This document shows, piece after piece, positions 50,049 to 58,233 of a stretch of 64,000 bases of DNA. The stretch's first letter is position 1. The number at the start of each line of letters is the position of its first letter. The notes under the pieces were generated by a model that worked only from the letters and a program-made list of their open reading frames with translations, searched no databases and was not told the DNA's origin. The stretch comes from CAVREM01 sp963728825. Its GTDB lineage: Bacteria; Acidobacteriota; Vicinamibacteria; Vicinamibacterales; CAVVIG01. Made by a program: the position numbers and the translations under genes. The stretch spans positions 62,001 through 126,000 of the forward strand of contig CAVSLA010000003.1 in the NCBI GenBank assembly GCA_963728825.1, written 5' to 3'.

Positions 50049-50594
50049 ATGGTTGGTGAGGCGGACGAAGTGCCCACAGCCAGCGCGCAGATCGTCGAAC
50101 TGCCGATCCCCATGACTTCGACCCTGCTGGCCGGGTTTGCCGAGCTTTACGAGCGCCATTACGAGACGATCTACCGGGCGGCCCTGCGCGTCACCGGGAA
50201 TCCGGCCGACGCCGAGGACGTCCTGCAGACCGTCTTCCTGCGCCTTTTGGCCCGTGCTGGAGGCGTCGAGGATGTGGCGCAGCCGGCCGCCTATTTCAGG
50301 CGCGCAGCCGTCAACGCGGCCGTCGACGTGCTGCGCCGCCGGGAACTTCATGCGGAATCGGCTTATGACGATGGGACGCCGCGGGTTGCCGTCCAGCCGC
50401 CATTGCTGTTGAAGGAGCGGCTTCGGCGCGCGATCGCCGCCTTGGACAACGAGGATGCCAGCCTGTTCCTGCTGCGCCACGTCGAGGGACTGTCGATCGA
50501 AGAGCTGGCCGGGACGTTCAAATTGGAGAAGAACAACGTGGCCGTCAGACTCCACCGAATCCGGCGCCGGCTGCAGGACGAACTACAGCGGTGA
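50049..50594 (+). CDS. ECF-type RNA polymerase sigma factor
   Basis: A 181-residue sigma-70 family factor. Region 2 is FAELYERHYETIYRAALRVT, then GNPADAEDVLQTVFLRLLAR; region 4 is RAIAALDNEDASLFLLRHVE, GLSIEELAGTFKLEKNNVAV and RLHRIRRRLQDELQR. A start at 50049 adds about 20 residues; the methionine at 50112 (MTSTLLAGF) is an alternative. The next gene encodes a zinc-finger anti-sigma-like membrane protein, the usual partner, so regulation is probably by sequestration. Confidence 0.9.
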   Translation: MVGEADEVPTASAQIVELPIPMTSTLLAGFAELYERHYETIYRAALRVTGNPADAEDVLQTVFLRLLARAGGVEDVAQPAAYFRRAAVNAAVDVLRRRELHAESAYDDGTPRVAVQPPLLLKERLRRAIAALDNEDASLFLLRHVEGLSIEELAGTFKLEKNNVAVRLHRIRRRLQDELQR

Positions 50595-50648
50595 ACGTGC
50601 CAGGGAGTCCGAGGGGCGAAGCCCCGCAGACAAGAAAAGGAAAACGCG

Positions 50649-53117
50649 ATGTCCGAAGACCGTCTCGAACGAGCACTTCAGGAGATGAAAGAGGAAGACG
50701 TGGACTCCGGCACGCTCGAGGCCGCGCGGGCTCGCGTCTGGAAGACGGTGACGAACGCCGGCAATGCCACCTGTGCGGAGTTCCGGCAGGACTACGAAGC
50801 GTATCTGGCCAATGAGCTGCGCGGCAGCCGCCGCATGCTGGTGGACGATCATCTCAGCCGCTGCCCCGGCTGTCGGACCCGGATCGCCGAATTGAAGGGC
50901 GAGAGGCCCATCGTCGCCATGCCACGCGGCTTGCCCCGCCGTAGCCTTGGCGAAGGCGGGTCCTCCTCCCGCTGGGTGCAGCGGGGAGGCCTGGCCGTGG
51001 CGGCCGCAGTCCTCTTCGCGGTCCTTTATCTCGGACGCGATGCCATCGACGGCATGATGGCTCCCGGCGGCCCGCGGGCCACGGTCGTTTCCGCCGACGG
51101 CGGCCTGTACCGCCTGCCCGCCGGCGCTCTCGGAACAGACGCCGCCATCGGCGAACGCGAGTCGGTCCGCACGGGGCCGGGCGCCCGCGCGGTGTTGCGG
51201 CTCGCCGACGGATCGACGGTGGATGTCAACGAGCGGACGGAGCTGTTCGTGACCGCCGCCTGGAGTGGCCAGGCCATCCACCTCCAGCGCGGTGACATCA
51301 TCGTCAAGGCCGCCACACAGCGCCGCGGCCGCCTTCGAGTGCTGACCCGCGATTCCATAGCCTCGGTGAAGGGAACCGTCTTCGCGGTGTCGGCCGGCAT
51401 GGGCGGCTCGGTGGTTTCGGTGGTCGAGGGATCGGTGGCTGTGAACCAGCCGGGCAGGGACCTGCTTCTCAGCCCGGGCCAGCAGGCCGCGTCAATGCCG
51501 GCGCTGGTGAGTTCCGTGGCGCAAGCCGTCTCGTGGAGCCCTGAGGCGGAGTACTACCTGGAGCTGCTCGGGTCGTTCGCGAAGATCGAACGTGAGCTGG
51601 CAACGTTCCCCGCCGAGCTGCGGACCAATTCGGCGCTGCTTTCGTATCTTCCCGCAGGCGCCGTTGTCTACGGCACGGTCCCGAATCCTGGCGTCACGAT
51701 CGGCCGGGCCCTGTTCCTCGCAGAGGATCAGGCGGCGCGGAACGCGACGTTCGGCGCCTGGTGGAATTCGGAAACAGGACAGCTGTTGAGACAGATGACG
51801 GATCGTGTCCAGTCGGTGAGCCCGCTGCTCGGCGACGAGATCGTCTCCTGCGCCAGCCTCGTCGGGGTCGAGGAGCCCGTGCCGCTCGTGATGGCCCGGG
51901 TGCAGCCCGGTATGCGGGTGAAGCTCCTGAGCGAACTGCAAGCGCTTTTCACCGCAGCGGGCGAGTCTCCGGCGTATTCGGTTTCCGACGAGCTGATGGT
52001 CGTTTCAGACTCGCCGTCGCACCTGGCGTGGGCCCTCGCTCATCTGGGACAGGGCGCGGGCTCCCCGTTTGCGGCAGCGATCGGGGAACGGTACCGGCGC
52101 GGCGTCGGCTGGTTGATCGCGATGGATGCGCCTCCGTTGGTCACCATGGCGGCCAAGGACGATGCCCCCCCGATCGAGCTGGCCGGCATGATCGGGATGC
52201 AGTACCTCTTCCTCGAACAGCGTGCTCCCGCGGGTGCGGTTGAGAACGAGGTCACGTTCGCATTCCAGGGCGCACGAACCGGCATGGGGTCGTGGCTGGC
52301 TGACGCCGGCTCCGGAGGCGCGGCGGAGTATCTCCCCTCCGATGCCCTGGTCGCTGGCTACGTATCGACCCGCGAGCCCTTGCAGCTGTTCGAGGAGTTC
52401 ACCGCGCTGATGACCCGGTCGGACCCGGACTTCGAACGCGGCCTGGCCAGCATGGACGAGCAGCTCGGCGTCGGTTTCGTCCAGAACCTGACCGCGGCAT
52501 TGGGGACCGAAGCGGCCCTGGCGCTGACGGGACTCTCGACCAGCGGTCCGACGTGGGTCATGGCGAGCGTGGCGTACAATCCGGCGGTCATCGACAGCTC
52601 CCTTCAGAGGCTGGTTGAAACGTTCAACGCGGAGCTCGGGCCCGACGAGCAGGCCAAGCGGATCGTGTTGGAGCAGGAGAGCGCGGGCGGGCGGACCTGG
52701 AACACGATGAAACCGGGAGGACTTCCGCTCGGGATCACGTGGACGTACGACCGGGGCTACATGGTGGCAGCGTCCGATCGCGGCGTCGCGGAGCGTGCCA
52801 TCGGCACCCGGAACGGCGGCTTCCCGCTCGTCTGGTCCCCGGAGTTCCTCGGCCAGCTCCCCTGGTCCGCCGGACTTCACCCGTCCGCTTTCGCCTGGCT
52901 GAACGCGAAAGGGGCACTCGGAATCCTGTCGGCGCTGACGCCGAACGCGGCGCTCGGCGAGCTCGTGGCGGGACGCGATCCGATTCTCGTCGTGTTCGAT
53001 GGAACGCCGCAACAGATCCACGGAGCCAGCCGTACTCGTATCTCTGGATTGATCATCGACGTGATGCTGTTCGAAAGCCTGGGCCGCGCAACCCAGAGCG
53101 GCGCCGTCTCGCCATAG
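50649..53117 (+). CDS. anti-sigma zinc-finger/FecR-domain membrane protein, long C-terminal region
   Basis: An 822-residue fusion. The cytoplasmic N-terminus has a zf-HC2-like site (C42, H68, C72, C75 in TCAEFRQDYEAYLA and DDHLSRCPGCRTRI), followed by one membrane helix at about 112-128 (GGLAVAAAVLFAVLYLG). The periplasmic part starts with a FecR domain (RTGPGARAVLRLADGSTVDV, HLQRGDIIVKAATQRRGRLR, VKGTVFAVSAGMGGSVVSVV) and continues for about 500 residues of unrecognised, partly DUF3352-like sequence. Residues 91-104 (RGLPRRSLGEGG) are encoded by a palindromic element inserted at 50935-50960. It would bind the ECF factor encoded just upstream and transmit an envelope signal. The large C-terminal domain is the likely sensor. 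Confidence 0.75.
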   Translation: MSEDRLERALQEMKEEDVDSGTLEAARARVWKTVTNAGNATCAEFRQDYEAYLANELRGSRRMLVDDHLSRCPGCRTRIAELKGERPIVAMPRGLPRRSLGEGGSSSRWVQRGGLAVAAAVLFAVLYLGRDAIDGMMAPGGPRATVVSADGGLYRLPAGALGTDAAIGERESVRTGPGARAVLRLADGSTVDVNERTELFVTAAWSGQAIHLQRGDIIVKAATQRRGRLRVLTRDSIASVKGTVFAVSAGMGGSVVSVVEGSVAVNQPGRDLLLSPGQQAASMPALVSSVAQAVSWSPEAEYYLELLGSFAKIERELATFPAELRTNSALLSYLPAGAVVYGTVPNPGVTIGRALFLAEDQAARNATFGAWWNSETGQLLRQMTDRVQSVSPLLGDEIVSCASLVGVEEPVPLVMARVQPGMRVKLLSELQALFTAAGESPAYSVSDELMVVSDSPSHLAWALAHLGQGAGSPFAAAIGERYRRGVGWLIAMDAPPLVTMAAKDDAPPIELAGMIGMQYLFLEQRAPAGAVENEVTFAFQGARTGMGSWLADAGSGGAAEYLPSDALVAGYVSTREPLQLFEEFTALMTRSDPDFERGLASMDEQLGVGFVQNLTAALGTEAALALTGLSTSGPTWVMASVAYNPAVIDSSLQRLVETFNAELGPDEQAKRIVLEQESAGGRTWNTMKPGGLPLGITWTYDRGYMVAASDRGVAERAIGTRNGGFPLVWSPEFLGQLPWSAGLHPSAFAWLNAKGALGILSALTPNAALGELVAGRDPILVVFDGTPQQIHGASRTRISGLIIDVMLFESLGRATQSGAVSP
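50935..50960. repeat. imperfect palindromic element inside the anti-sigma gene
   Basis: CCCGCCGTAGCCTTGGCGAA followed by GGCGGG; the arms CCCGCC/GGCGGG and an inner imperfect stem make a hairpin. It is translated in frame to RRSLGEGG, a peptide I have met in unrelated bacterial proteins as a result of a widespread small repeat. Confidence 0.6.
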
Positions 53118-53156
53118 GTTGAAGCGCTCCTTGAAAAGGCCCAGCGGACAAAAGGC

Positions 53157-53220
53157 AACCACGAAGTCGCGAAGACTCGAAGAAGACGAATAGACTTCGT
53201 GTCTTCGAGTCTTCGTGGTT
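53157..53220. repeat. CACGAAG-type repeat forming a long hairpin
   Basis: aaccacgaagtcgcgaagac at the left and gtcttcgagtcttcgtggtt at the right are imperfect reverse complements built from a CACGAAGAC-like unit. It separates the anti-sigma gene from the ABC cluster and can fold into a stem of 20 or more base pairs. Confidence 0.7.
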
Positions 53221-53247
53221 GTATTTCGCTACAGTGAATCCGGAAGA

Positions 53248-54223
53248 GTGAATACCACACCGGTCGTCGAGCTGGAAAACCTGAAGGTGAAGCTGGGACG
53301 GCGGGAGATCCTCCACGGGATCACCTGCCGTCTCGGCGTTTCGGGCACAGGAAAGGCGGTGGGGTTGCTCGGGCCCAACGGGGCGGGCAAGTCTACGCTG
53401 ATCCTGACGCTGCTCGGCTTTCTCCGGCCCAGCGCCGGACGCGCCCGCATTTTAGGCATGGACTGCGGGCGCAACATGGGCGAGGCGCGGTCGAGAATCG
53501 GCTACATGCCCGAGAACGACTCGTTCGTCGGAGAGATGACGGCGGTCACCTTCCTCCGCCAGATGGCCGAGCTCTCTGGTCTCCCGCCGAAGGCGGCGCT
53601 CGAGAAAGCGCACGAGGTCCTGTTCCACGTGGGGCTCGGGGAGTCGCGCTACCGCGAGCTGCGGACCTACTCGGTACGGCATGAAGCAGATGGCCAAGCT
53701 CGCCCAGGCGATCGTCCACGGTCCGGAGCTGGTCGTGCTGGACGAACCGACCAACGGGCTCGATCCGGCCGCGCGCCGGCGGATGCTCAAGCTCGTCGCC
53801 GACATGAAGGAGGAGCATGGAATGAACATCCTCGTCTGCTCCCACCTGCTGCGCGACATCGAGCAGGTGTGCGACGAGGCCGTGATCCTGAAGGAGGGCG
53901 CCATCGTCCACCACTGCAACCTCGAAGAAGAGCGGCGGTCGAACAGGTGCTTCGTCGAGCTCGAGGTCACCGGCGACGATCGGGACCTGCTGCTGGCGCT
54001 GCCGGAGATCGGTGCCGAAGGGGTTTCGGAAGGCGGGGGACGCTGGCGCATCGTCCTGCCGGCGGGGGCCGAGGTCGACGCCATCTGGGGACTCGCGGCG
54101 CGCCAGAACCTGCTGGTGAGAAAGCTCACGCACCGCCGGGATACGTTGGAAGAGATCTTCCTGAAAGCCATGGGCCATCTGGCGCACACGCCCGCGGAAG
54201 GCCCGCCTCCGCCGCTTAACTAA
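53248..54223 (+). CDS. ABC transporter ATP-binding protein, one +1 frameshift
   Basis: Read through one extra base it is about 324 residues. Walker A is LLGPNGAGKSTLILTLLGFL; the Q-loop is IGYMPENDSFVGEMTAVTFL. The frame breaks at the signature: TYSVRHEADG is read, but removing one base near 53677 gives YSVGMKQMAKLAQAIVHGPE and then LVVLDEPTNGLDPAARRRML (Walker B and D-loop) and VCSHLLRDIEQVCDEAVILK. The GTG at 53248 has a GGAAGA site before it. The domain is of the type used by ABC-2 exporters. It is coupled to the permease that starts one base after its stop. Confidence 0.85.
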
Positions 54224-55084
54224 ATGGCAGTCTACAAACGGGGATATCAGCGATACGCGGGACCCCTCACGGGGCGCTGGACGCGGTTTCTGGTCCTTCC
54301 CCGGTACGCCTGGCGCAACCTCTATCAGCAGCGGCTGGTCCTCCTGCTTACGATGGCGGCGTTCCTCTGGCCCCTCCTATGCGCCGGCTTCGTTTACCTG
54401 ACCAATCATCAGGAGCTGCTCCAGGGGCTCGAACCGGAGTTTCGCGCGTTCATCCAGGTTGACGGCAGATTCTTCGCGATATTCATGTACGTCCAGGGGG
54501 CCTGCGCGGTCTTGATCGCAGCGCTGGCCGGGCCCGGTTTGATTGCGCCGGACCTGACGAACAACGCGCTCCCGCTGTACTTCAGCCGTCCCCTCACGCG
54601 CTGGAGCTATGCCCTGGCGCGGCTGACCGTAATCGTCGGCATGCTGTCGGTCGTCACGTGGATTCCCGGCCTTTTCCTGTTCGGGCTGCAGGTCGGCATG
54701 GCCGGCGGCTGGTGGTTCCTGGCGAACTGGACGCTCGGGTTCGGCGTGGTGGCCGGGTTCCTTCTCTGGCTGCTGGTCCTCGGCCTCGTAGCGATGGCCA
54801 GCTCCGCTTACGTGAAGTGGAGAGTGGTGGCCGGGGCGGTCAGCCTCGCCTTCTTCTTCATCCTGAGCGGCGTGTCCCAGATGATCGATGAGGTCTTCCG
54901 GGTGAGGTGGGGGCACGTCCTCGATCCGGCCTGGGCCGTCAACCGGGTGTGGTGTGCGCTGCTGGGCGTGGAGCCGCCGAGCGGCCCGGGCGCCGGGGCC
55001 TCCATGTTGGCGCTGACGGCGTTCGTTGTCCTGCTCGTCGTGGTGATCGAACGCAAGCTGCGGCCAGTAGAGGTGGTGCGGTGA
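54224..55084 (+). CDS. ABC-2 type transporter permease
   Basis: A 286-residue membrane protein with six hydrophobic segments (LLLTMAAFLWPLLCAGFVYL, IVGMLSVVTWIPGLFLFGLQ, VVAGFLLWLLVLGLVAMASS, MLALTAFVVLLVVVIERKL). PDLTNNALPLYFSRPLTRWS is the cytoplasmic loop typical of ABC-2 export permeases. It follows the ATPase gene without a gap and its stop overlaps the next ATPase start, so the four ABC genes form one operon. Confidence 0.85.
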   Translation: MAVYKRGYQRYAGPLTGRWTRFLVLPRYAWRNLYQQRLVLLLTMAAFLWPLLCAGFVYLTNHQELLQGLEPEFRAFIQVDGRFFAIFMYVQGACAVLIAALAGPGLIAPDLTNNALPLYFSRPLTRWSYALARLTVIVGMLSVVTWIPGLFLFGLQVGMAGGWWFLANWTLGFGVVAGFLLWLLVLGLVAMASSAYVKWRVVAGAVSLAFFFILSGVSQMIDEVFRVRWGHVLDPAWAVNRVWCALLGVEPPSGPGAGASMLALTAFVVLLVVVIERKLRPVEVVR

Positions 55085-56025
55085 GCGCGGTCGTCCCCTC
55101 TGTCATCTTTAACGAGGTCTCGAAGTTCTACGGCGACGTGCTCGGCGTGAACCGCGTCACGCTCAACGTCCCGCCGGGAATCACGAGCCTGGTCGGGCCG
55201 AACGGCTCCGGCAAGACGACGCTGATGAACCTGATGACCGGGCTGATCTTTCCCGACCACGGCCGCATCCTGGTGCGTGGGATCTCCCCACGCGCTCCCG
55301 AAGCGCTGATGCGGATGACGGGGTACGCCACGCAGTACGACACCGCTCCGCGCTGGGCAACCGGGTTCACCTTCATCACAACCGGGCTCCTTCTGTTCGG
55401 ATACGGGCGATCGGAAGCAGAGGAGCGGGCGTGGAAGGCGCTCGAGCGCCTGAGCCTCACCGACGCGGCCAATCGCAAGATAGCGGCGTATTCCAAGGGC
55501 ATGCGTCAGCGGGTGCGGCTGGCGCAGGCGATCGCGCACGATCCCGACGTGCTGGTGCTGGACGAGCCGCTGAACGGCCTCGACCCGCTGGTTCGCGCGG
55601 CGACGATCGATATGTTCCGCTCCTGGGCCGCCGAGGGAAAGCACATCATCATCTCCAGCCACGTGCTTCAGGAGGTGGATCTGATCAGCGATCAGGTCGT
55701 GCTGATCGCCAACGGGATGATCGTGGCCGAGGGCAAGATCCGGAAGGTGCGCGACGAGATCGAGGAGCATCCCAGTCAGTACATCGTCCGGTGCCGCAAC
55801 CGGGACGCATCCGGCGTGGCGGCCCTGCTGTTCGGCGAGGAACACATCACCGAGATCAAGCTGAACGACGACCGGCTCAGCCTGCTGGTGATGACCCGGG
55901 ACCGGGAGCAGTTCGCGCGCGCGCTCGGACGGATCGCGCTCGACGGCCACCGGATCGAGAGCGTGGTGCCGGCCGACGAGAACGTTGACGCGTTGTACGA
56001 GTATCTGATCGGCGGCGGGTCGTGA
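55081..56025 (+). CDS. ABC transporter ATP-binding protein
   Basis: A 314-residue ATPase. Walker A is LVGPNGSGKTTLMNLMTGLI, the signature AYSKGMRQRVRLAQAIAHDP, Walker B LVLDEPLNGLDPLVRAATID and the switch IISSHVLQEVDLISDQVVLI. The C-terminal part (DENVDALYEYLIGGG) ends as in CcmA/NatA-like exporters. The GTG at 55081 overlaps the permease stop (GTGA) and its own stop overlaps the next GTG. It is intact, unlike its paralogue at 53248-54223. Confidence 0.92.
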   Translation: MSAVVPSVIFNEVSKFYGDVLGVNRVTLNVPPGITSLVGPNGSGKTTLMNLMTGLIFPDHGRILVRGISPRAPEALMRMTGYATQYDTAPRWATGFTFITTGLLLFGYGRSEAEERAWKALERLSLTDAANRKIAAYSKGMRQRVRLAQAIAHDPDVLVLDEPLNGLDPLVRAATIDMFRSWAAEGKHIIISSHVLQEVDLISDQVVLIANGMIVAEGKIRKVRDEIEEHPSQYIVRCRNRDASGVAALLFGEEHITEIKLNDDRLSLLVMTRDREQFARALGRIALDGHRIESVVPADENVDALYEYLIGGGS

Positions 56026-57602
56026 CCCCGAGTTCCCAGAGCCGCGCCCTCGATTTCGCTCGGGCCAGGCAGGCGTGGACGATTGCACGGATCGAGCTCC
56101 GGCGTGTCTTCTTCGCCAAGCGCTCCTTCTGGGTCTTCGGATTGGCGCTCCTGCCCTCGCTGATCTTCTTCGGGCACGGTCTCGAGACGAAGTTCCGGAG
56201 CGAGCGGCTGGCCCGGCGCGGCGTGACTACTCCGGCCCTGATGGACAGCGTCCAGGAGGGAGAAACAACCGAGGACGTCAAGAAGCGGCTGGGCACGCCG
56301 GCCGGGGAAAGCTGGTCAACGCGGACACGACGCGTCCGGCAGCGGACCGGGAACGCGGGTACAACCACTCACGTGATCGAGCCGACCGTCGACGCCCGCT
56401 TCGTCCGATTGAATGTCACCCGTCCTTCCTACAGCGGGGAGCCGGTGGCCAGGATTTACGAGTTCGAGGTCTACGGGCCCTCGACTTCGCCCGGGCCAGG
56501 GCCGGACGGCCCGGTGAACCTCGCCCTAAACCGTCACGCCACTGGAAGTGTGCCCTGCAGCCAGGATCAAGGGCCGGAGAAAGCCGTGAACGGCAGCGTC
56601 GCGGGAGGCCAGATCGACAGATGGTGCGCTCACGACTGGCCCTTGTTCCTGCAGGTGGATCTGGGAGCGGTTCGTCCGGTGACGCGCTTCATCGTGAAGC
56701 ACGCCAGTGCCGGAGGCGAAAACGAGGAGTCCGACACCCGCGAGTTCAACATCCAGCTGAGTAACGACGGAAAGGCCTTCAGCACGGTCGCTTCGTCGAC
56801 AGGCGCCGGGTTCGTCGATGAGCGGACCGAGTATCGCGAGATCATCTACTTCGACGGGAGGCGGGACGCCCGCCTGCTATTCGTCGACGGCAAGCTGCAG
56901 CGCCGGGACATCAACCGTGTGCTCGACTTCGAAGAGGACCGGGCGATCTTCGCGGCGATCTTCCAGTACTTCTACCTGCGGCTCGCGATCTTCTTCGGCT
57001 GTCTGGGGATCTTCATGTATCTCTTCCGCGGGGAGATGAGCAACCGGACGCTGCACTTCTGGTTTCTCGCACCGGCGCGGCGCGAGGTGCTGCTCGCGGG
57101 CAAATATGCAGCGGGGCTGCTGGCGTCTGCCGCGATCTTCGGCGGCGGGACGCTGCTCACGCTTGCGGCCATGCTCTGGCCGCACGACCCGGTCGAAGTC
57201 CAGGCCTTCTGGAATGCCGGGGGCATGGGACACGTGTTCTGGTATACGGCGGCGGCGGCGCTCGGCTGCGTGGGCTACGGGAGCGTCTTTCTCGCGGTCG
57301 GCATGTATATCCGCAATCCCATTGTCCCGGCGGCCGTGCTGCTGGTCTGGGAGGGGGCCAATGGCATCCTTCCGCACGTGTTGCAGAGGATGAGCATCCT
57401 CTACTACCTGCAGTCCCTGTGTCCTGTCCCCGCGCCGATCCCCGGTGACGCCCCGGCGCTGATCCGGTTTCTGGCGGCACCCGCCGCTCCAGCCTCGCGT
57501 CCGGGAGCGATTCTCGGACTGCTGCTCCTGACCGCGTTCGTCCTGTGGATCGGCAGTCTCGCCGTCCGGCGCATGCAGATCTCGTACGGCACTGAAGCGT
57601 GA
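56022..57602 (+). CDS. ABC-2 permease with inserted F5/8C (discoidin) domain
   Basis: A 526-residue membrane protein. The first membrane helix is at about 34-52 (SFWVFGLALLPSLIFFGHGL). A 260-residue extracytoplasmic insert follows: MDSVQEGETTEDVKKRLGTP, which recalls the BamE/OmlA motif; RFVRLNVTRPSYSGEPVARI, then YEFEVYG; and NLALNRHATGSVPCSQDQGP, FLQVDLGAVRPVTRFIVKHA and REFNIQLSNDGKAFSTVASS, which is a coagulation factor 5/8 type C (discoidin) sandwich at about 165-275. The remaining ABC-2 helices run from residue 318 (LAIFFGCLGIFMYLFRGEM) to the end. Discoidin domains bind sugars or lipids, so the insert may hold the exported glycan or a partner. It is the last gene of the ABC operon. Confidence 0.82.
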   Translation: MTPSSQSRALDFARARQAWTIARIELRRVFFAKRSFWVFGLALLPSLIFFGHGLETKFRSERLARRGVTTPALMDSVQEGETTEDVKKRLGTPAGESWSTRTRRVRQRTGNAGTTTHVIEPTVDARFVRLNVTRPSYSGEPVARIYEFEVYGPSTSPGPGPDGPVNLALNRHATGSVPCSQDQGPEKAVNGSVAGGQIDRWCAHDWPLFLQVDLGAVRPVTRFIVKHASAGGENEESDTREFNIQLSNDGKAFSTVASSTGAGFVDERTEYREIIYFDGRRDARLLFVDGKLQRRDINRVLDFEEDRAIFAAIFQYFYLRLAIFFGCLGIFMYLFRGEMSNRTLHFWFLAPARREVLLAGKYAAGLLASAAIFGGGTLLTLAAMLWPHDPVEVQAFWNAGGMGHVFWYTAAAALGCVGYGSVFLAVGMYIRNPIVPAAVLLVWEGANGILPHVLQRMSILYYLQSLCPVPAPIPGDAPALIRFLAAPAAPASRPGAILGLLLLTAFVLWIGSLAVRRMQISYGTEA

Positions 57603-57608
57603 TGTCCT

Positions 57609-58154
57609 CTATTTCTTGAACTCACTGCAGACGTCGACGTCGGCCCCCCAGTACTCGACACACTTCGCGTGATCCATCGGGCCCTTGCCGATCACTTTCT
57701 CGAACAGGAAGTCCGCAATCATCTCGATCTCGCGCGGCTGCAGCGTTGACGCCGGATCGGGCAGCGACAGGTCGTTCTTCTTCAAGTCAGCCAGCGTCGT
57801 GCCGTTGCAGCGAGCCGGGTCGGTGTAGGCCAGCCGATCGAAGGCCGGCATGCTGCGCCCGGGCCGGCCGCATCTGATGGCATAGATGACAGCGGCGCGG
57901 TTCAGCCGCGTCGTCCGCAGGTTGGCGCCGTCGGGCATCTGCGTATCCATCTTGCGACCGTCCGCTGCCCAGCCGTGGCAGGTCTGGCAATCCGCCTTGG
58001 TGCGGTAAATGCTCATGCCCTCGGCGACGTCGTTCGGATCGGCGGGTCTGGCCGGCGTTTGTGCTGTCAGGCCAGCGCCCGTGACCAAGGCGAGGGTGAG
58101 AACGACCGCTGCCGCGACGATCTCCGACGAGGATGACCCGCAACGGGAAGGCAT
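57609..58154 (-). CDS. periplasmic c-type cytochrome
   Basis: A 181-residue single-haem cytochrome. Signal peptide (IVAAAVVLTLALVTGAGLTA), the haem motif CQTCH (KADCQTCHGWAADGRKMDTQ) and a distal methionine in RSMPAFDRLAYTD. Two further cysteines lie near the C-terminus (AKCVEYWGADVDVCSEF), probably a disulfide. The length and C-terminal extension resemble cytochromes that accept electrons from PQQ dehydrogenases (cytochrome cL-like), which would fit the quinoprotein at 48195-49937, but the genes are 8 kb apart. Its end lies six bases from the convergent ABC gene. Confidence 0.84.
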   Translation of the reverse strand: MPSRCGSSSSEIVAAAVVLTLALVTGAGLTAQTPARPADPNDVAEGMSIYRTKADCQTCHGWAADGRKMDTQMPDGANLRTTRLNRAAVIYAIRCGRPGRSMPAFDRLAYTDPARCNGTTLADLKKNDLSLPDPASTLQPREIEMIADFLFEKVIGKGPMDHAKCVEYWGADVDVCSEFKK

Positions 58155-58233
58155 ACGCGTGAATTATCGATTCATTCAGACCGAAGAGCAATCTGGCCTC
58201 TAATGGCATCGTTACTGCACGCTCAGCAGCGCT

